NCBI GenBank assembly: GCA_964059195.1
Contig: CAXKWD010000002.1
Span: 51,238,923 to 51,302,922 of the forward strand
Origin: Ectobius pallidus
Taxonomy: Eukaryota > Arthropoda > Insecta > Blattodea > Ectobiidae
Reading direction: 5' to 3'
DNA length: 64,000 nucleotides
This document shows, piece after piece, positions 22,632 through 35,800 of the stretch. The position numbers and the translations under genes are program-made. The notes beneath the pieces were generated by a model that worked only from the letters and a program-made list of their open reading frames with translations, had not been told where the DNA came from and ran no database searches. How positions within the stretch are numbered: position 1 is the stretch's first letter; each line of letters starts with the position of its first letter.

Positions 22632-25600
22632 TCCTGCCAACAACGTTACTATTCCAACGATTTCACCAAAACGTGATTTGCGACTAAAAGCAATTAACAT
22701 TGGCTCAATATGCGACATTTTTCTGTCCTACGAAGTTATATAACATGACTATGAAGTGTGAATTTGCAAATATTCCTCATTCCTGCATCTTAACACCGCG
22801 AAATGCCATATAACTTACATGAGAAAGTGTCAGATCTTATTGTTTCTATCTTGTACAGGAATTCTCTGATCCCATTGTGTCGGCTATTCTAGTCACACTG
22901 TGCGCGCTTCCTATTGTTGTCGCTACAATTGTGTAACTTTCTATTTCTATGCTTTTTTTTAAAAGGATTCATCGCTATTGCTTGACGTGTCGCCTGCTTT
23001 CAGGCGCAAACAACGCAAGCCAGTTGCAAATGCTGCTATAACCACTATAAGCTATGGACACCGCTGTGGATAGTTGCAGTCATATTTTAGCTGCTTTTAG
23101 TGCACATAAATCCTTGGTATAGCAAGTAAGGTACTTTCAAGTACTTTCTAAGGCCCGGAAGTTACGAAATATCCATGCAAATATGCCCTAAATTTTGTAA
23201 AATACGCTCCGGTACCAATGAAGTATGCTCCATCATCTAAATAATTTTAATACGTACGTTCTCTTGTTGGATGAATTACGCTATAAATTACCAAAAATAG
23301 AAGTAATATAAATTACATTATGACAAATTTTGCACAAAAAAAAATGGACAATGTAACACATTTAAGTAAATTGAAAAGTACTGAAGTGAAACACCGCTTT
23401 AATATTGTACAATCAGTTCCGAAAACATTAGCTCATGTACTGCCAATTATTATATAGTCGATTATCAAAACATTCACTTAACCAAATAATCTGTGAATGT
23501 TTGAATTATCAGAGATTTGCAGAATATTCAAAATATGTCAGAAATACGCCGTTAAAAATGCGACAAATTAATAAAATATACATAAATATTTCAATATCAA
23601 GCCAATATGATGCATTACCGTCATCGCAAAACTAACAAATGTAGAACATTATATAAAATAAAACCAATAATTTTCTGTTATTCCTGCATCTCTTACACAC
23701 ACTTTAAATCTAGCATATAATAGAGTACTTTATTATTAAAAATATGACTGTTCATAAACTTCCAGGTTCTAGTTATTTCGATTACACAGATTTCAATAAC
23801 ACAGACAAAAAAAAACTTTTGTTGAAATACTCGAGTGAAATACAAATGGCTTTTATTCCAACGAAATTTCCACCTTAACCCAACCCTGCTAATGCTTAAG
23901 TCTTAGTCCAAAGCTATGAATTTATTTGCATCCTAGGAAGAATCAAGTTACATACAGCAGATCTCCGGTTTAAGAATGGAACGGAAGCCTACACGGTATT
24001 TACATTATTTACGACTTAATTCCAACGAATTAGCATCAGATCTATTGAGGGTATTCTAAGAAAAGCTTGAAATCTGTTGATGAAAGAAAATTTAATTTCG
24101 GGTAATTTTAACTTAGCACAGTCATACCAGGTTATAAACTGCACGGGAGAAAAGCCCCCAGCTAGGACCACAAAACCACCTGTGGATTCCACAGGTGGTT
24201 TATTCTTGGCAGCTGTTTCTGTTTTTGAAACTTTCGCTGCTGCGAACTTATCCACAAGTTTGCTCACAGAAGCACAGAGAGAGGGTGTTATAAGATAATA
24301 AAAAGTGAAGTATTTGTAAAAGATGGCAGTGCTGGTAAAAAGAATCTTACTTTTGCACTTTAGAAGTTGCTATGTATAAGCTGTTCTGCAAAGAAGTTTA
24401 CTTATTTCAAATGTCTGAAACAAACTCTAAATGATGTAGCCAGTCATTTTTCTCTAAAGAGAAGCACAATAAAAATGTCTCAAATGAAAATACACAAAAA
24501 GAGCACTTCATTTGGTAAAGATCGGCGTTTTGTAGGGTCTAAACGTAAGAATAATTTAACAGCTCAGAGCTCGTTAGAAATGATATGGACCACCTAACTA
24601 CCTAAATGCATGGAGGCTATATTCGCTGAAGTAGCAGTAATAGCTGTAAAAAAAATTAGCCCATTAGGTATAAAGAAAAAAGTGCTAGCCCGTTATGATA
24701 TTTATTGAGAATATCAACAGATATCACTGTCGTTCTCTTCCCTTTCATATAAATAATAATTATCCATTTCCTTCATTTTAACCACTACGGATACTATTGT
24801 TTCCACTGCTACTATTATCATGTACCACCATTTACAATTCAAAATAACATAAATATCCATTACAGCAATAAGGATTTGGCCCATAAACTAGCTGGTTTAA
24901 AAGCGACAAAACACAAACGTAAGCCAACGCAACAGTTTCGTTTAAAACAATTATAATATAACCATATAATTAAGCAAAAGACCCCCTCCCGTCCAAAATC
25001 CATAGGATAATACTTTTTTCCCACCTGATTTTCAATTTTCGTTTATTCCCAAAGCAGCAAAGATTTTTTCTTCTACTTTACAGGAACAGTAATAGTTCGT
25101 AGCCTTTGTAAGTAGGCCTACGTATGCTTTGAAAGAAGACAGAGAAACTAAATTACCAGACAGACAATTCTCTAAATTAAGAAAAACTACACCTTAAGAC
25201 GTAATTGTCTAGAACTCCATCTTCTAGCGCTGAATGTGGTCTGATACGTTACTGGAAAAAGGAAAGATAATCAGTATCGAAAACAAACTTGTTCAACAGA
25301 GATAATACAGTCCTTAATGAAAGGGAGCTTATGTTTAGAGAATGCTCGACATCAGTTTTTTATGACACGACAAATCTATACGTAACATACAGTAAGTTAG
25401 ACCCATAAAACAGGTCATGTAAGGGTCCGATATTATCTATTAGCTCCCAAAGTATGTAAAAAACTGTTAAAAACATTAGCATGTTAGCATTATTCAGAAA
25501 TAATAATTTTTCAATGAATTTCCCGTTCTACGTCCAAAACACGAGGTCTATAATGAGAACGATGGGACAGAATATCGAAATACATAATTTTAGCTGCTGA

Positions 25601-26272
25601 TAGATATGCATAATACTATGCGTAAATGTTGCGGTGAGCTATTGAGAAACGACAGGCATTATAAGAATCTAAATGAAATTGCCAACCTCCTATGTGAGAA
25701 AGGTTGTCTTTTAAAGAGGTCCACGGTGTGGCCACAAACTGAAGTCATCGTTATAGTCACAGGTTTGTAAATTATATGACCGAACTATAAGATTTTAAAA
25801 ACACAGTGGTCAAGAAAAAGAGGTCGATAAGGAGAAAAACGACTAATTATATGAACCTACCATCCCATACTACCTGGAAAAATACACCTAAAAGTACAAA
25901 TAATATGGCATATTGATAGAAGCTAGAAGCACAATTCTACACCATGTAGGCCTAGTTACCATATGGAAGCAATCCAACTAGACCTGAAGAAGCCAAAGAA
26001 GATAGTTCGTCTAGCCCTTAAAGCTTGACGATAAAAAATCGTATGAAAATAAAATTTTGCCTTTGGGTTAGATATCTTCTGGGGATCTGACGGGAAGACT
26101 GGCGACATCCTCGTATTTTTAATGCCACTTTACATTAAGAAAATTTCGTTTTTTCAAGATTTTGTTTAAATTCTGTACATACGATGCTTATACTAACATT
26201 TGCAAAACATGGGTGCCAATAAGCTTTGCATCAGGTTAAAACTGAATAAGTACTCTTTGCAATATGGCCTCT
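22632..26272. other. Unassigned DNA with a possible hAT end
   Basis: At 23153 'aaggcccggaagttacgaaatat' followed by 'aaatatgccctaaat' resembles the TAGGG...CGGA hAT ends and internal words of 37232-37691, but no partner end was found. Minus-strand and plus-strand frames of 73-83 codons at 24016-24298 overlap a perfect palindrome and are not convincing genes. Nothing else was identified. Confidence 0.35.
24174..24200. repeat. Perfect 13-bp-arm palindrome
   Basis: AACCACCTGTGGA, one T, then its exact inverse TCCACAGGTGGTT. An isolated strong hairpin of unknown role. Confidence 0.85.
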
Positions 26273-27985
26273 TTTTTTTAATTTTTTTTATTTTATGATT
26301 TATTATCAGCATGCTCCATTACCTAGTAATATTACATGCATTATTTTTACATTATTCTACATTGATTGTTACCATTAATACATTTTTGTTTGTTGTTGCA
26401 ATTGTGAGTTGAATACAATATTATTTACAATATTATTTACACATATAAATCTTGTTATTGATGTCTGCAGGATATTTTCAATGTTTAAATCTAACTGTTC
26501 ATAAGTTGATGGAATGTATATACTTGTAGAAGGCCTTCATATGTCTGTTTATTAGCTGCTGATTTGTGACTGGCCAGGTGTCCCCTTTTCTGTGTACTTC
26601 CTTTATTAATTCTGATCTTTGTTCCTTGACATTGTGGCATTCATAAATGAGATGGTTGACTGTCTGATATGCTGTGTTGCATGGGCAGATTGGACTTTCT
26701 TCAATATGAAACCTGTGTAAATATGATTTAGTTTTTCCATGTCCTGAAAGTATGGCTGTAAATTCCGGGCTACTTGGGAGTTTTATTCTCAATCTGTCTT
26801 TGACTGTTGGGAAGAAGGATTTAGTTGTTGTTCCTTTTGTTGTGCTGTTCCATTTATTCTGCCATTGGTTAAGCCCAGTTTCATATATTTCTGTCCGGAT
26901 TGTTGTTTTGGGAATTTTGTCATAGATGAATTCATTTCCACCCATAGACGCTTCTTTCGCCAATTTGTCGGCTAGTTCATTCCCGGCAATGCCAATATGT
27001 GATTTGACCCAACCGAAGTGGACTTCCCATTGTTGTTGATGGAGGGTTTGGATTGTTTTCAGAATATTTTCTATAATAGAGTAATGTCTGCTGTTATTTT
27101 TAATAAGGAACAATGTTGTTTTGCTGTCTGTGTAAACTGCTGCAATTTTGTCTTCTTTTGGGATGTTTTGTAGTAGCTCGAGTTCCTGTAAAGCCTTTAA
27201 TATTGCCATTTGTTCGGCATGATTGTTTGAACATTGCCCGTGTAATCGGTATTTTAGTTGCTTTATTATGGAATTTTGTTTAAATATTGCTGCAGCTGCT
27301 CCCACATTGTCCTCTGTTTTGCTTCCATCGGTGAAGATCTCAATGCCGTATTTAATCTCATCTTGTGTTTATTTTATTTTACACTTTTGTGCTGGGTGAG
27401 CCCAGTTCCCTGGTTCGACTGGGGTATCGTAATTTCTCTCCCCGTGCAGTGCTCTGTATAGCTTAGCTGTCCCTTCTATTACCACGTCAATTGGTTGGGT
27501 TCCGGCTATAATGCAAGAAGCATCATACGAAATTGTTCTATAAGCCTTAGTTATTTTGATATTAATCAGTCTTTGGACTCTGTGAATTTTTCTAAGATTC
27601 TTCTGTCTTCTTAAGGCTTTCTCCCATACTGGTGAAGCATAGATCAGGGTTGGTTCGATTGCTCTTTTATATATTGTGTACAGAGCCTTACTGCCTAGTC
27701 CCCAGTTGAGTTTTGCGCACCTTGCTAAAGAATGAATTAGGCTAATTGTTTTATCATGTATTTGGTCAACATGTTTGTCAAATTTAAACCTTCTGTCAAC
27801 ATATATTCCAAGGTATTTTAGTACTTCTACCTGCTCTATTGTCTTATTGTTTAAATATAGGTTAACATTGCTGTCAGCTATTTTCTTTTTTCTTGTTATC
27901 AGTAATACTTTTGATTTGGTCTCGTTAAATCGTACTTTGTTATTCTACAACATATTGTGAAGTACTGCCCATGCTTAGTGAGAAA
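26273..27985 (-). mobile_element. LINE 3' half with RNase H, 5'-truncated
   Basis: A minus-strand non-LTR retrotransposon fragment. It has the C-terminal part of the RT polyprotein, an RNase H domain, a 3' UTR of about 200 bp and an A-rich tail (AATAAATCATAAAATA then A-runs, 26273-26320 on the plus strand). The 5' edge near 27960-27985 falls inside the RT domain, a usual 5' truncation. A clear TSD was not found. Confidence 0.85.
26499..27980 (-). pseudogene. LINE ORF2 C-terminus: RT tail and RNase H
   Basis: The upstream part (27372-27980) reads FNETKSKVLLITRKKK, then VEVLKYLGIYVDRRF, TLIYASPVW and NLRKIHRVQRL, the thumb/connection region of LINE RTs. An in-frame TAA at 27369-27371 interrupts it. 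The remainder is open: EIFTDGSK, then (counting from 27305) E31 in NHAEQMAILKAL, D60 in YTDSKTTL, H103 in WVKSHIGIAGN and D113. The D-E-D-D catalytic set of RNase H1 is therefore preserved. A CPC...H...C cluster near residues 207-223 is typical of such LINE C-termini. RNase H places it in an I/LOA/R1-like group. The palm domain (YXDD) is missing, so it cannot be active alone. Confidence 0.85.
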
Positions 27986-28358
27986 ATTACTTTAGGTTTT
28001 ATTTGGGTTGTGTATCCTTCGGTTATACAAATGGAAATTACGAAAATATTGTTAAAAATTGATTAATTCGTGCAAATAAAAAAAATTCTTTCCTATATTC
28101 GTGTAAAGACTGTAAAGAATGTAGAGTTATGTGAATTCGCGTTATTTTGCGATTCAGAAGTGCTGTTTTTGGGGTTAAAGGAGGACGTAAAATGAAATTC
28201 TACAAATATCTGTCGAATTGAAAACAAGTTGTGTTATCAGTCACGTCTCGAAAATTTCATATCTGTGGTAGAACATAAAGAATAATTTCCCTGGTATCCC
28301 CTACACTTTTGGTATTCCTTAGGAATAGAGGCCACTATTCTATATCCCATTTAAGAAC
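27986..28358. other. Unassigned DNA
   Basis: AT-rich, with no recognised feature. Confidence 0.45.
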
Positions 28359-28723
28359 GATCCTGTTCAAAACAAAGAGGCGTGGCTGTCCTAGTCCGCA
28401 CGTGAGAACGCATGTCATCACCGTGATAATGGTAGTTTGTTTATTCTCAGTACAACTCACCCGCAGGGTCGTCGTGAACAATGTATCCTTTATGTTATGT
28501 TTGCTAATTGATATAATATAATGATGCCAGTGAGAGTTTGTTATTTCAAGTGTAAATGTTGATATTATTGTTGCATGAACTTCCGAACACTACTTCTGTA
28601 CTAGCAAGCCACTCCCTGGTAATGGCGCATGCTAATAACTTTAACCAATCACGTTTTGTCACATGATGCGAATTTTCCGTGAACTCTCTGTGAGTTCTCC
28701 TCCCCTTTGATTTGAACAGGATC
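28359..28723. repeat. Possible MITE with GATCCTGTTCAAA inverted ends
   Basis: GATCCTGTTCAAAACAAAG at 28359 and the inverse of GATCCTGTTCAAATCAAAG ending at 28723 form inverted repeats of about 24 bp. The interior is GC-balanced and non-coding. No convincing TSD was seen, so element status is uncertain. Confidence 0.5.
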
Positions 28724-30740
28724 AAACTAGAGTGAGACAAATTATAACACAAACTTTATTCAGCTGACATAACGTGAAATGAATGTAGGCAAGGGGAGGA
28801 AGAATGACGAAAACACTGCAGTGCTGTTGATATTATCGTTTATAAGAATCTAGAAGTACGCTAATATCAGCGTATTCATGTAACATGAAACACTCCCGTT
28901 CACGCAAACTGTAGCTGACACCCGTATGTAGCCATATCTTAGCATCTAACAAATATTCTGAATACCTGAAGTTTCGCTGACCCCGAAGACATCAAACGAG
29001 AAAGCTATGTTTATTACTTTATGTTCACATAACACTGACCAGCTGATGCAGTCGTAAGTACCTATAAACTTTAATAGCACGATCTAATGGACTGATTTCG
29101 GGGTATGGGAGATATTCAGACAGAGATAATATTCAGTGAAATAGGAAAAAGAATATTCAATAACTAGCAAGCAAGCAAGCACACGTGAAAGTGCAAAACA
29201 TAATAATAATAATTACTATTTTTTTAAAATATTAATATTATTCTAATAATTACAATTATATAATATTTTATTACATAATTTTATCTTCTTTCTGCTCCAT
29301 GTGAAAGAGAGGCAAGATGCTTCGACCTTCCTTTTCCTTTTTTTTTATCAGCAATCTCAAATTAGCTAAAAACGCAAGGTTGTGAAGTGCATGAATACAA
29401 ACAATAGGCATGTTTTTTACATTATTCAATTAGAATAATTAACAGAAAACTCCAACGAAAGCTATGGTACTGGATCCTACAGTAAATTTTGAATGCAGTT
29501 ATCAGCTATACCGGATTAGGAAAAAAAATGCCCTCTCTTTCATGTATGAAAGTAGCAATATTTTTTCAGTAATAGGCCAACTTCGTCCAGCTAGTAGTCC
29601 TCTGTCAAAATTTACCTCTAATATTATTCAGACTTTTTAATGTTCTTTTTTGGAATTAATAATAACTACAGTATACTAAATCCAAAATACAATCTCCAAA
29701 AATCATTATTAATTAAGAACCGTCAAGAAGGATATTGTACATCCAAACTGTAAGCCAGGAAAAACTCGTGTCATTTCTCTTAAACCAATTTATTCCCTAC
29801 TTCATACGAAGTGGTTCACTATACGCAATGATAACGCTGCAGAGAATACGACCTTTAACTATTTCAGAACTGAATTCGTGTATTTATATAAGCAATCGTG
29901 AAGTGAAATCTTAAGATCAAAATCAAGGAGGGCAGTTTTACTAGAAGAGTTGATATCCATTAATGACAATCATATTAAGAGAAAAATCCTCACATTTTAC
30001 ATAAAACGATAATATTTTAATCTTATGTCTGAGCTTTTCAACAATATTTTTGGATGACGAATTTTTACTCCAATGGCAGTGAAAATGATAATGCCATAGA
30101 CAGAAATTTGATGTGAAGCACCCATGCCATTTTCTTTATCATAAGAAATGATCTTACGCTTTTGTTGGTATTTTCACTACTTGCGGACTATTTCTAGAGA
30201 AGCAGATGCTTCAAGTAAAAGGTTATGGTTCTAAAAGACTGTTATGTATCGTTATTAAGACCTGTAGACCCTAAACGTCACCGGTGTGCCGGAATTTTCT
30301 CCATTAAGGTATTTTTATATACAGTTGTAAATCTACATACAATGGAATTGTCGTGTTCATGCACACATAGTGTTATAATTGAAATTACGCACACTCAAAC
30401 TGCTCCAAAGAAGTTTCGGTCTCGCTATGAGCTTACTGTGCAAAGACAAACCTATGAGGGGCATTCTCGCGAACATCGACAAAACATTATGTTAAAAGCA
30501 AAGGGGTGCAAAAGTCATCGAGATGCTTCGTATCTGCTCCTCGGGAGATTACAACTCCAGTACAAAATTTAGTTTTATAATAATTCTCTTCCGAAGCTTA
30601 ACACTAAGAACAATTTTAAATTGGTCTTTACACAATGTAGACTGCAGTTAACCAAGATAAATTAAGTTTTTTTATAATGGTATACATTTTTTATAAGATT
30701 CGTTCGATTGCCAGAAACTTTGACATAAAAAGTTTAAAAA
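28724..30740. other. Unassigned DNA
   Basis: Holds short tandem words (gcaagcaagcaagc near 29167) and AT-rich stretches. A 115-codon plus-strand frame at 30225-30572 has no recognised motif or splice support. Confidence 0.4.
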
Positions 30741-31040
30741 GACGAAAATGTGGACTGGAGAAAACTACATAACGACAAGCTTCATAACCTGTACTCGTCA
30801 CCGGATATAATAAGGGTAATTACATCATGGGCTGGTTATGTTGCGCGCATGGGGGAGGAAATACATCTTAAAAATATTGACTGGGAGACCCCAAGGGAAA
30901 AGACCACTTGGACGACCTAGACGTAGGTGGGATGACAATATCAGGACAGATTTAAGGGAAGTAGTATTTGCGAGGGATGTTTGGGAGTTAGCACTATGTT
31001 CGGCTCAGGTAAGCGCGGCAATGAACCTCCGGGTTCCAAC
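30741..31040 (+). pseudogene. Endonuclease-reverse transcriptase C-terminal remnant
   Basis: After a degraded LHNDKLHNLYSSPDIIRV-like start, a second frame reads ILTGRPQGKRPLGRPRRRWD then DNIRTDLREVVFARDVWELA and ends AAMNLRVP. This basic tail (GRP.GRRPLGRPRRRW..NI..DLRE) closes many arthropod endonuclease-reverse transcriptase proteins of RTE-like LINEs. A deletion has removed the normal 'RLRWAGHV' connector and there are frameshifts. No catalytic domain remains. Confidence 0.75.
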
Positions 31041-31816
31041 ACATACATATTACTTTAATTTGCCGAGGAATTTTCTATTGCCAATGAGTAAGTAAGTGTT
31101 GTTATTAATGTTCCTAGATAAAGCCTACTGAAAATGCAATTGATGGGTTCAATTTCGGTTAATCACAGTAGCCTATAATCCTGGTGAAAATTGGACATCA
31201 CATTTAATACAACACATCCTCCTCCTATAGTACCTACGGCTGTACTACTCCTAGAAGTGTTATTCTTCAGAATATCCATGAAGTCATGGACCCATCCGCA
31301 GGCCGTTCCTATAACAACCTCCCTGCTAATGTAGTCTGTAAAGTAGAGGCCGACGTCTATTTGCAACCCTCATAGACTTGATCAATAACAACGCGCTAAA
31401 CGGCTAAAGCATCCCTTCCGTGACATTTCAAAAAAAAAAAAACCACCCACATGAATCTGATTTAAGTACTGTACTTACAGTTTCGTATCGTCTCCACATT
31501 GTAACCAAGATTCTACTGACTTGTGAGAGAGGGATGGGGTAATCCCATATATTGTAGGCTTCTCATGGTGGTGCAAGGCGTGATCATGCTGTGATGCAAC
31601 AGGTTACACCACTACACCCTCAAGGATGGAACCGTTACAAGAATTACGTCACATAACACAATTCTGTATCATCCAAGTAAACTGCCTAGCCTAAGTCTTA
31701 CAGGGATCGCATACACCTTTTATGAATAGACATACATTTATCGTATTAAATAAATTATATTAAACTTCCCTAAGCAATATTATGGAAGTTATAATTTAAT
31801 TCTCAGCCTTACCACT
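31041..31816. other. Unassigned DNA
   Basis: Includes a 12-A run at about 31430. No feature was recognised. Confidence 0.4.
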
Positions 31817-31824
31817 GTTATTGA

Positions 31825-32555
31825 TAGACTTCGGATTTTAGGTAAAAACCTATTTTAATCCTTAAGTAATATATGGACGAAAACTTGTATATGCATGTTT
31901 CATAAGTGACTATGCCTAAAACTGATATTTTTATAGGACCTAAAACAGCCTATTTTTACATTAGAGCCTAATATTGCCTTTTTGCTTGTTTTTCCTCGAA
32001 AGCTCAAAATAAGTTATTTTTTGTTATAAATTCTAGCATTTATTTTCAGTTCGTACTAAATTTTTAGTTCGGAATGTGCAGTACATGACACATTTGTGAC
32101 GTGGTTAAATAGCAAGGAATGTTTCAACTTCAGTACAAAAATTCCTTGGAATTCCCAAGAAAATGTAGTGTTTTTCTCCCGATTCCCACATCCAGTTAAA
32201 AAAAAAAAGTAGTTGTCTGAATCACTGAGAGATACAAGGGGTCGAATATGGTATGCGTGCATAGCTTCTGGGCGCAGGGATTAGGTTTTCACTGTTATGG
32301 TAGTACTACAGGCCCTAGTAATAGGTCTATATAATTCTGTGTACCATAGGCCCATCTGTGTTTTATCATGATTATTGACTAATGGTGACTTCAATAAATA
32401 TAATATTCTGCATTGCAATTGAGATATTTCAATAAATTGACAACTTAACGATATGAGAGACTATTTTACGATTTTTAGAACCTATTTTCCAATTTTTAGA
32501 GCCTATTTTAGGTACCTAAAACAGCATTTTTAGCGACCTAAAAGTCCGAAGTCTA
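31825..32555. mobile_element. hAT element, TAGACTTCGGA ends, non-autonomous
   Basis: The left end TAGACTTCGGATTTTAGGT and right end (inverse) TAGACTTCGGACTTTTAGGT are flanked by a perfect 8-bp TSD GTTATTGA (31817-31824, 32556-32563). Both subterminal regions repeat 'gcctattttt', 'acctaaaa'-type words. 731 bp with no transposase frame. It belongs to the wider group with CGGATTTTTAGG ends. Confidence 0.92.
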
Positions 32556-32563
32556 GTTATTGA

Positions 32564-33248
32564 CGTGTAAATTTATTTTAAAAATATTGCTTAGAAGTAG
32601 AAATATAAGCCTAATAGACTATTGCTTTAAGTAAAATGTGAGGATTTTTACCCTCTTGTTATGACTGTCATTTATGGGTATCAGATCTTGAACTAAAATT
32701 GTCCTCATCGATTTTAAGCCCACCGATTATTTCACTTTATAATTGCTTATAAAAATACGAATTCAGATCTGCAAAAATTAACTAATGATTTGAAAGGATT
32801 AAATGCACAATCCAGGCTGATATTTGGCAAATATATTGGCTCCATTCTTTAATAAAAATAACTGAAAATAACTTTAAAGAAAATTTCAAATGCGCATAGA
32901 AAAAAAACAGATTAGGGTACAGGAAATTAAGTATGAGCCTAGTCACTGAGTTAATTGTTTTCTCGGCAGTCCGACAAAGATTTATAATTTGTGAGAGAAA
33001 TTTATTCTAGCACACTTAAATGTCCATTGATAAAAATCATGTTCCTCTAATGCTAATAGTAAGTTTAAAATTATGAATTCTTTTCCACCTTAAAGCACTA
33101 GTATTTTATATTGATATTGGAATAATAGGGTGCTGACGGAGAATTTCTAGATAGCTTATAATACCTTTCTTTTTATTTTTTTTTTAATACAGTGTCTTAT
33201 ATTATATTTTTGATGTATACACATGATACATTTTTTAGGTATATGTTG
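32564..33248. other. Unassigned DNA
   Basis: AT-rich, nothing recognised. Confidence 0.4.
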
Positions 33249-33250
33249 TA

Positions 33251-33961
33251 CAGTGAGTCCCACGCAAGAGTTGGCCAATGACGCGGGTTTCTGCGTCGCG
33301 GCTGGCACAGCTCCAACTCCCGAGCGATCGGGTGAAATATCTACGCAAATAATGCCGCGGTCGTTGTAATGATTCAGGTTCTCACATTTACAGTTAAAAT
33401 TACAATGAAAATAACCACGTACCTCATCATAAGAGATGTTGGAAATGTTCTCCTCTTGCATCCAGACAATACTGGTACCTTTTTAGGAAATTTTCTTTCA
33501 CGCGCGTAAGTTCAGCTTCCGAGACAGAGTTACTTTCTCTTTTGATAGGCCTGTGATATTGTCATTAAGTTCTTCTAACAGTATGTAAATATTATTTATG
33601 GGGAAACTTTAAAAATAAAGTGTATAGGTCAATTTTCCATACATAAGAAGAACTTAAAGACAATATCACAAGAGAAATTAACTCTATCTCGGAAGCTGAA
33701 CTTACGCGCGTGAAAGAAAATTCCCTAAAAAAGGTCCCAATGTTGCGCGTATGCAAGAGGAGAACATTTCCAACATCTCTTGTGATGAGGTACGTGGTTA
33801 TTTTCATTGTAATTTTAACTGTAAATGTGAGAACCTGAATCATTACACCAACCGCGGCATTATTTGTGTAGATATTTCACCCGATCGCTCGGGAGTTGGA
33901 GCTGTGCCAGCCGCGACGCAAAAACCCGCGTCATTGGCCAACTCTTGCGTGGGACTCACTG
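33251..33961. mobile_element. Foldback element, arms over 300 bp, TA target
   Basis: Ends CAGTGAGTCCCACGCAAGAG and its exact inverse, bounded by TA (33249-33250, 33962-33963). The arms (about 33251-33585 and 33640-33961) are almost identical inverted copies. Both contain the same roughly 70-codon frame (start MQEENISNIS, then CDISPDRSG-like and AVPAATQKPASLANSCVGLT), differing at only about three residues. The main arm difference is a roughly 10-bp insertion near the loop. CAGT ends plus TA suggest Tc1/mariner mobilisation. Whether the shared frame is translated is unknown. A transcript through it would fold into a long hairpin. Confidence 0.88.
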
Positions 33962-34021
33962 TAGAAGAAACGTCAGGTTAAAATCTATGTACAAAAATAT
34001 TCTTCTATCAACAGTCATAAT

Positions 34022-34921
34022 TAGGGACCGGATTTTTAGGTTTTTAAAAACACTGTTTTAGGTTTTCCATATCCTTGATCAGACACGGCAACAATAGTTG
34101 TTCGTACGAATATTTTAAAAGGAATACGCCGGTACTCTTACACTTCCTCTCTTGATACTGTCCATCCTAGACGGTAATGGGTTGAACGAAACGCTGGTGG
34201 TATTAATTTCAGCCCGACAAAAATTATTGTCTCCCCGCAAAATATCGATTTCTCAACTGACAAACAAAAAGAGACAAAAAGTGGCCTAAATTATATATTT
34301 TAGGTTTTATATCCCGTTTAGGTATATTTAGGTTTTTATACCCCATTTAGGTGTTTTTAGGTGCACACAGAATTAATGTGGGTGAATCCTATGGACATGA
34401 TACGAAAAAGTGTATGAGTGCTTTTTGTTTTGGAAGTCAGGAAAAAAATAGGTAAAAACTAGGGCTGAAAATCGATTAAAATTTCTAATCGAGTTAACGC
34501 TTGACTTTAATCGATTAATCGACCGATTAATCGACAAACAGGTTGGTATTTTAAACGAAACCAAAGTGTACATTTAATATTGTTTTACACGTTTAATAAC
34601 TACTACACTACAGATAATCAGAAGAAATCCTGAATTAATTAATACCATTACTAGTTAACTAGTGAAAAAATATATACAAAACATACATTTCCGGTTACTT
34701 TTTCAGCCAAGACTTGCAAAACTAAACTTCCCTTCAGGTTTCTGAATAACGGGAATTGTTTGGACACAATAGGCTGAATGACATGTTGTGCCAAGGCCGG
34801 AGAAGCGAGTTTTTCGGAATTCGACTAAACAGATTAATCGGAAAATGTAATTGATCGACGATTAAATGTTTAATCGATTAATCGGTACAGCCCTAGTAAA
34901 AACCTAAGAATCCGGTCCCTA
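34022..34921. mobile_element. hAT element, TAGGGACCGGATTTTTAGG family, hosting a MITE
   Basis: The ends TAGGGACCGGATTTTTAGG and (inverse) TAGGGACCGGATTCTTAGG are flanked by GTCATAAT and GTCATATT (7 of 8). A complete TAGGGCTG-family MITE (34460-34895) is inserted near its right end, leaving a host of about 456 bp. Non-coding. Confidence 0.92.
34460..34895 (-). mobile_element. hAT-type MITE, TAGGGCTG family, copy 2 (nested)
   Basis: Inverted relative to the copy at 22131. It has a perfect TSD GTAAAAAC (34452-34459, 34896-34903) lying in the host hAT. It shares nearly the whole body with the other copies, including the CGATTAATCG-rich ends. Its inserted position shows it is younger than the host. 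Confidence 0.93.
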
Positions 34922-35232
34922 GTCATATTATTAAAATTAATCAGGTGTATCGTCAATAGTTAAAAATATAAAATACTAATGCTTGAAGGTGGAAAAGAAT
35001 TCATAATTTTAAACACTTAAATGTTCAAACTAGTTAAAAAATACAGTCCCAGCCTACATTATTGTTTGAATTTTGAAATATAACTTTTCACAGTGAAATT
35101 TATTCGCAATATTCTAAATATATTTTACTAATAATCATTTTATCATAGGTAATCCCACGAGGGTTGACGAGTTTATAGACAGATTCGCGTCTGCGCAGCG
35201 GGAGCGAATTTATCTGATGAAACTCAACTCGA

Positions 35233-35800
35233 GCTAGATTTATTAAGACTAGGCCTATTCCACGAATAAAAATGTAACGGATTATACAAAAAATAATCAC
35301 TTTCGTGCTTTGTTATATAAAAACAAAACTAACAGCTCCGAGATCACAGCATACTATGAAGCAACCATCCATGAATCGATTCGAGTTGCCATGTCCATGT
35401 TGTGACCAGTGCTACGGTTCGGGTTACCATGTCCATGCTGTGACCTGTGCTACCAATTGTGGATATAAGACATAGTTAACTTCATTCAGGTAAGCTAACA
35501 ACATAACAGAATAAAAGCACACGAAATGGCTTGCACCGAATTGAAATTGTTTTTAATCAATGTGCATTTATATTATTTCAATTACCAAATAAGTTACGTT
35601 GTATAAAATAATCTGTTTTCATGCTGTTTAATGGCAACATATGACGTATTAATCACTGCACACTGATGCTTTCGTGTCCAGTAACGAGCAAAAATGCCAT
35701 CGAATATTATAAGATAAAACTGCCGCGATCGGTCTAAATCCGAAGAACTACTAAACGTTATTATCAAACACGGGATGTATGAGTGGAATAGTTCCATAAA
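35233..35800. repeat. Dispersed repeat A, copy 2
   Basis: Homologous by eye to 5413-6480 but without the Jockey fragment. It carries a local imperfect duplication (about 35385-35455) of 'ccatgtccatgttgtgacc'-like words. Element type unknown. Confidence 0.6.

Noticed and set aside
24016..24298. Overlapping 73-83 codon frames on both strands
   Set aside because: Both cross a perfect palindrome, have no motif and lack splice support.
30225..30572. 115-codon plus-strand frame
   Set aside because: No recognisable motif, no splice signals, surrounded by unassigned AT-rich DNA.
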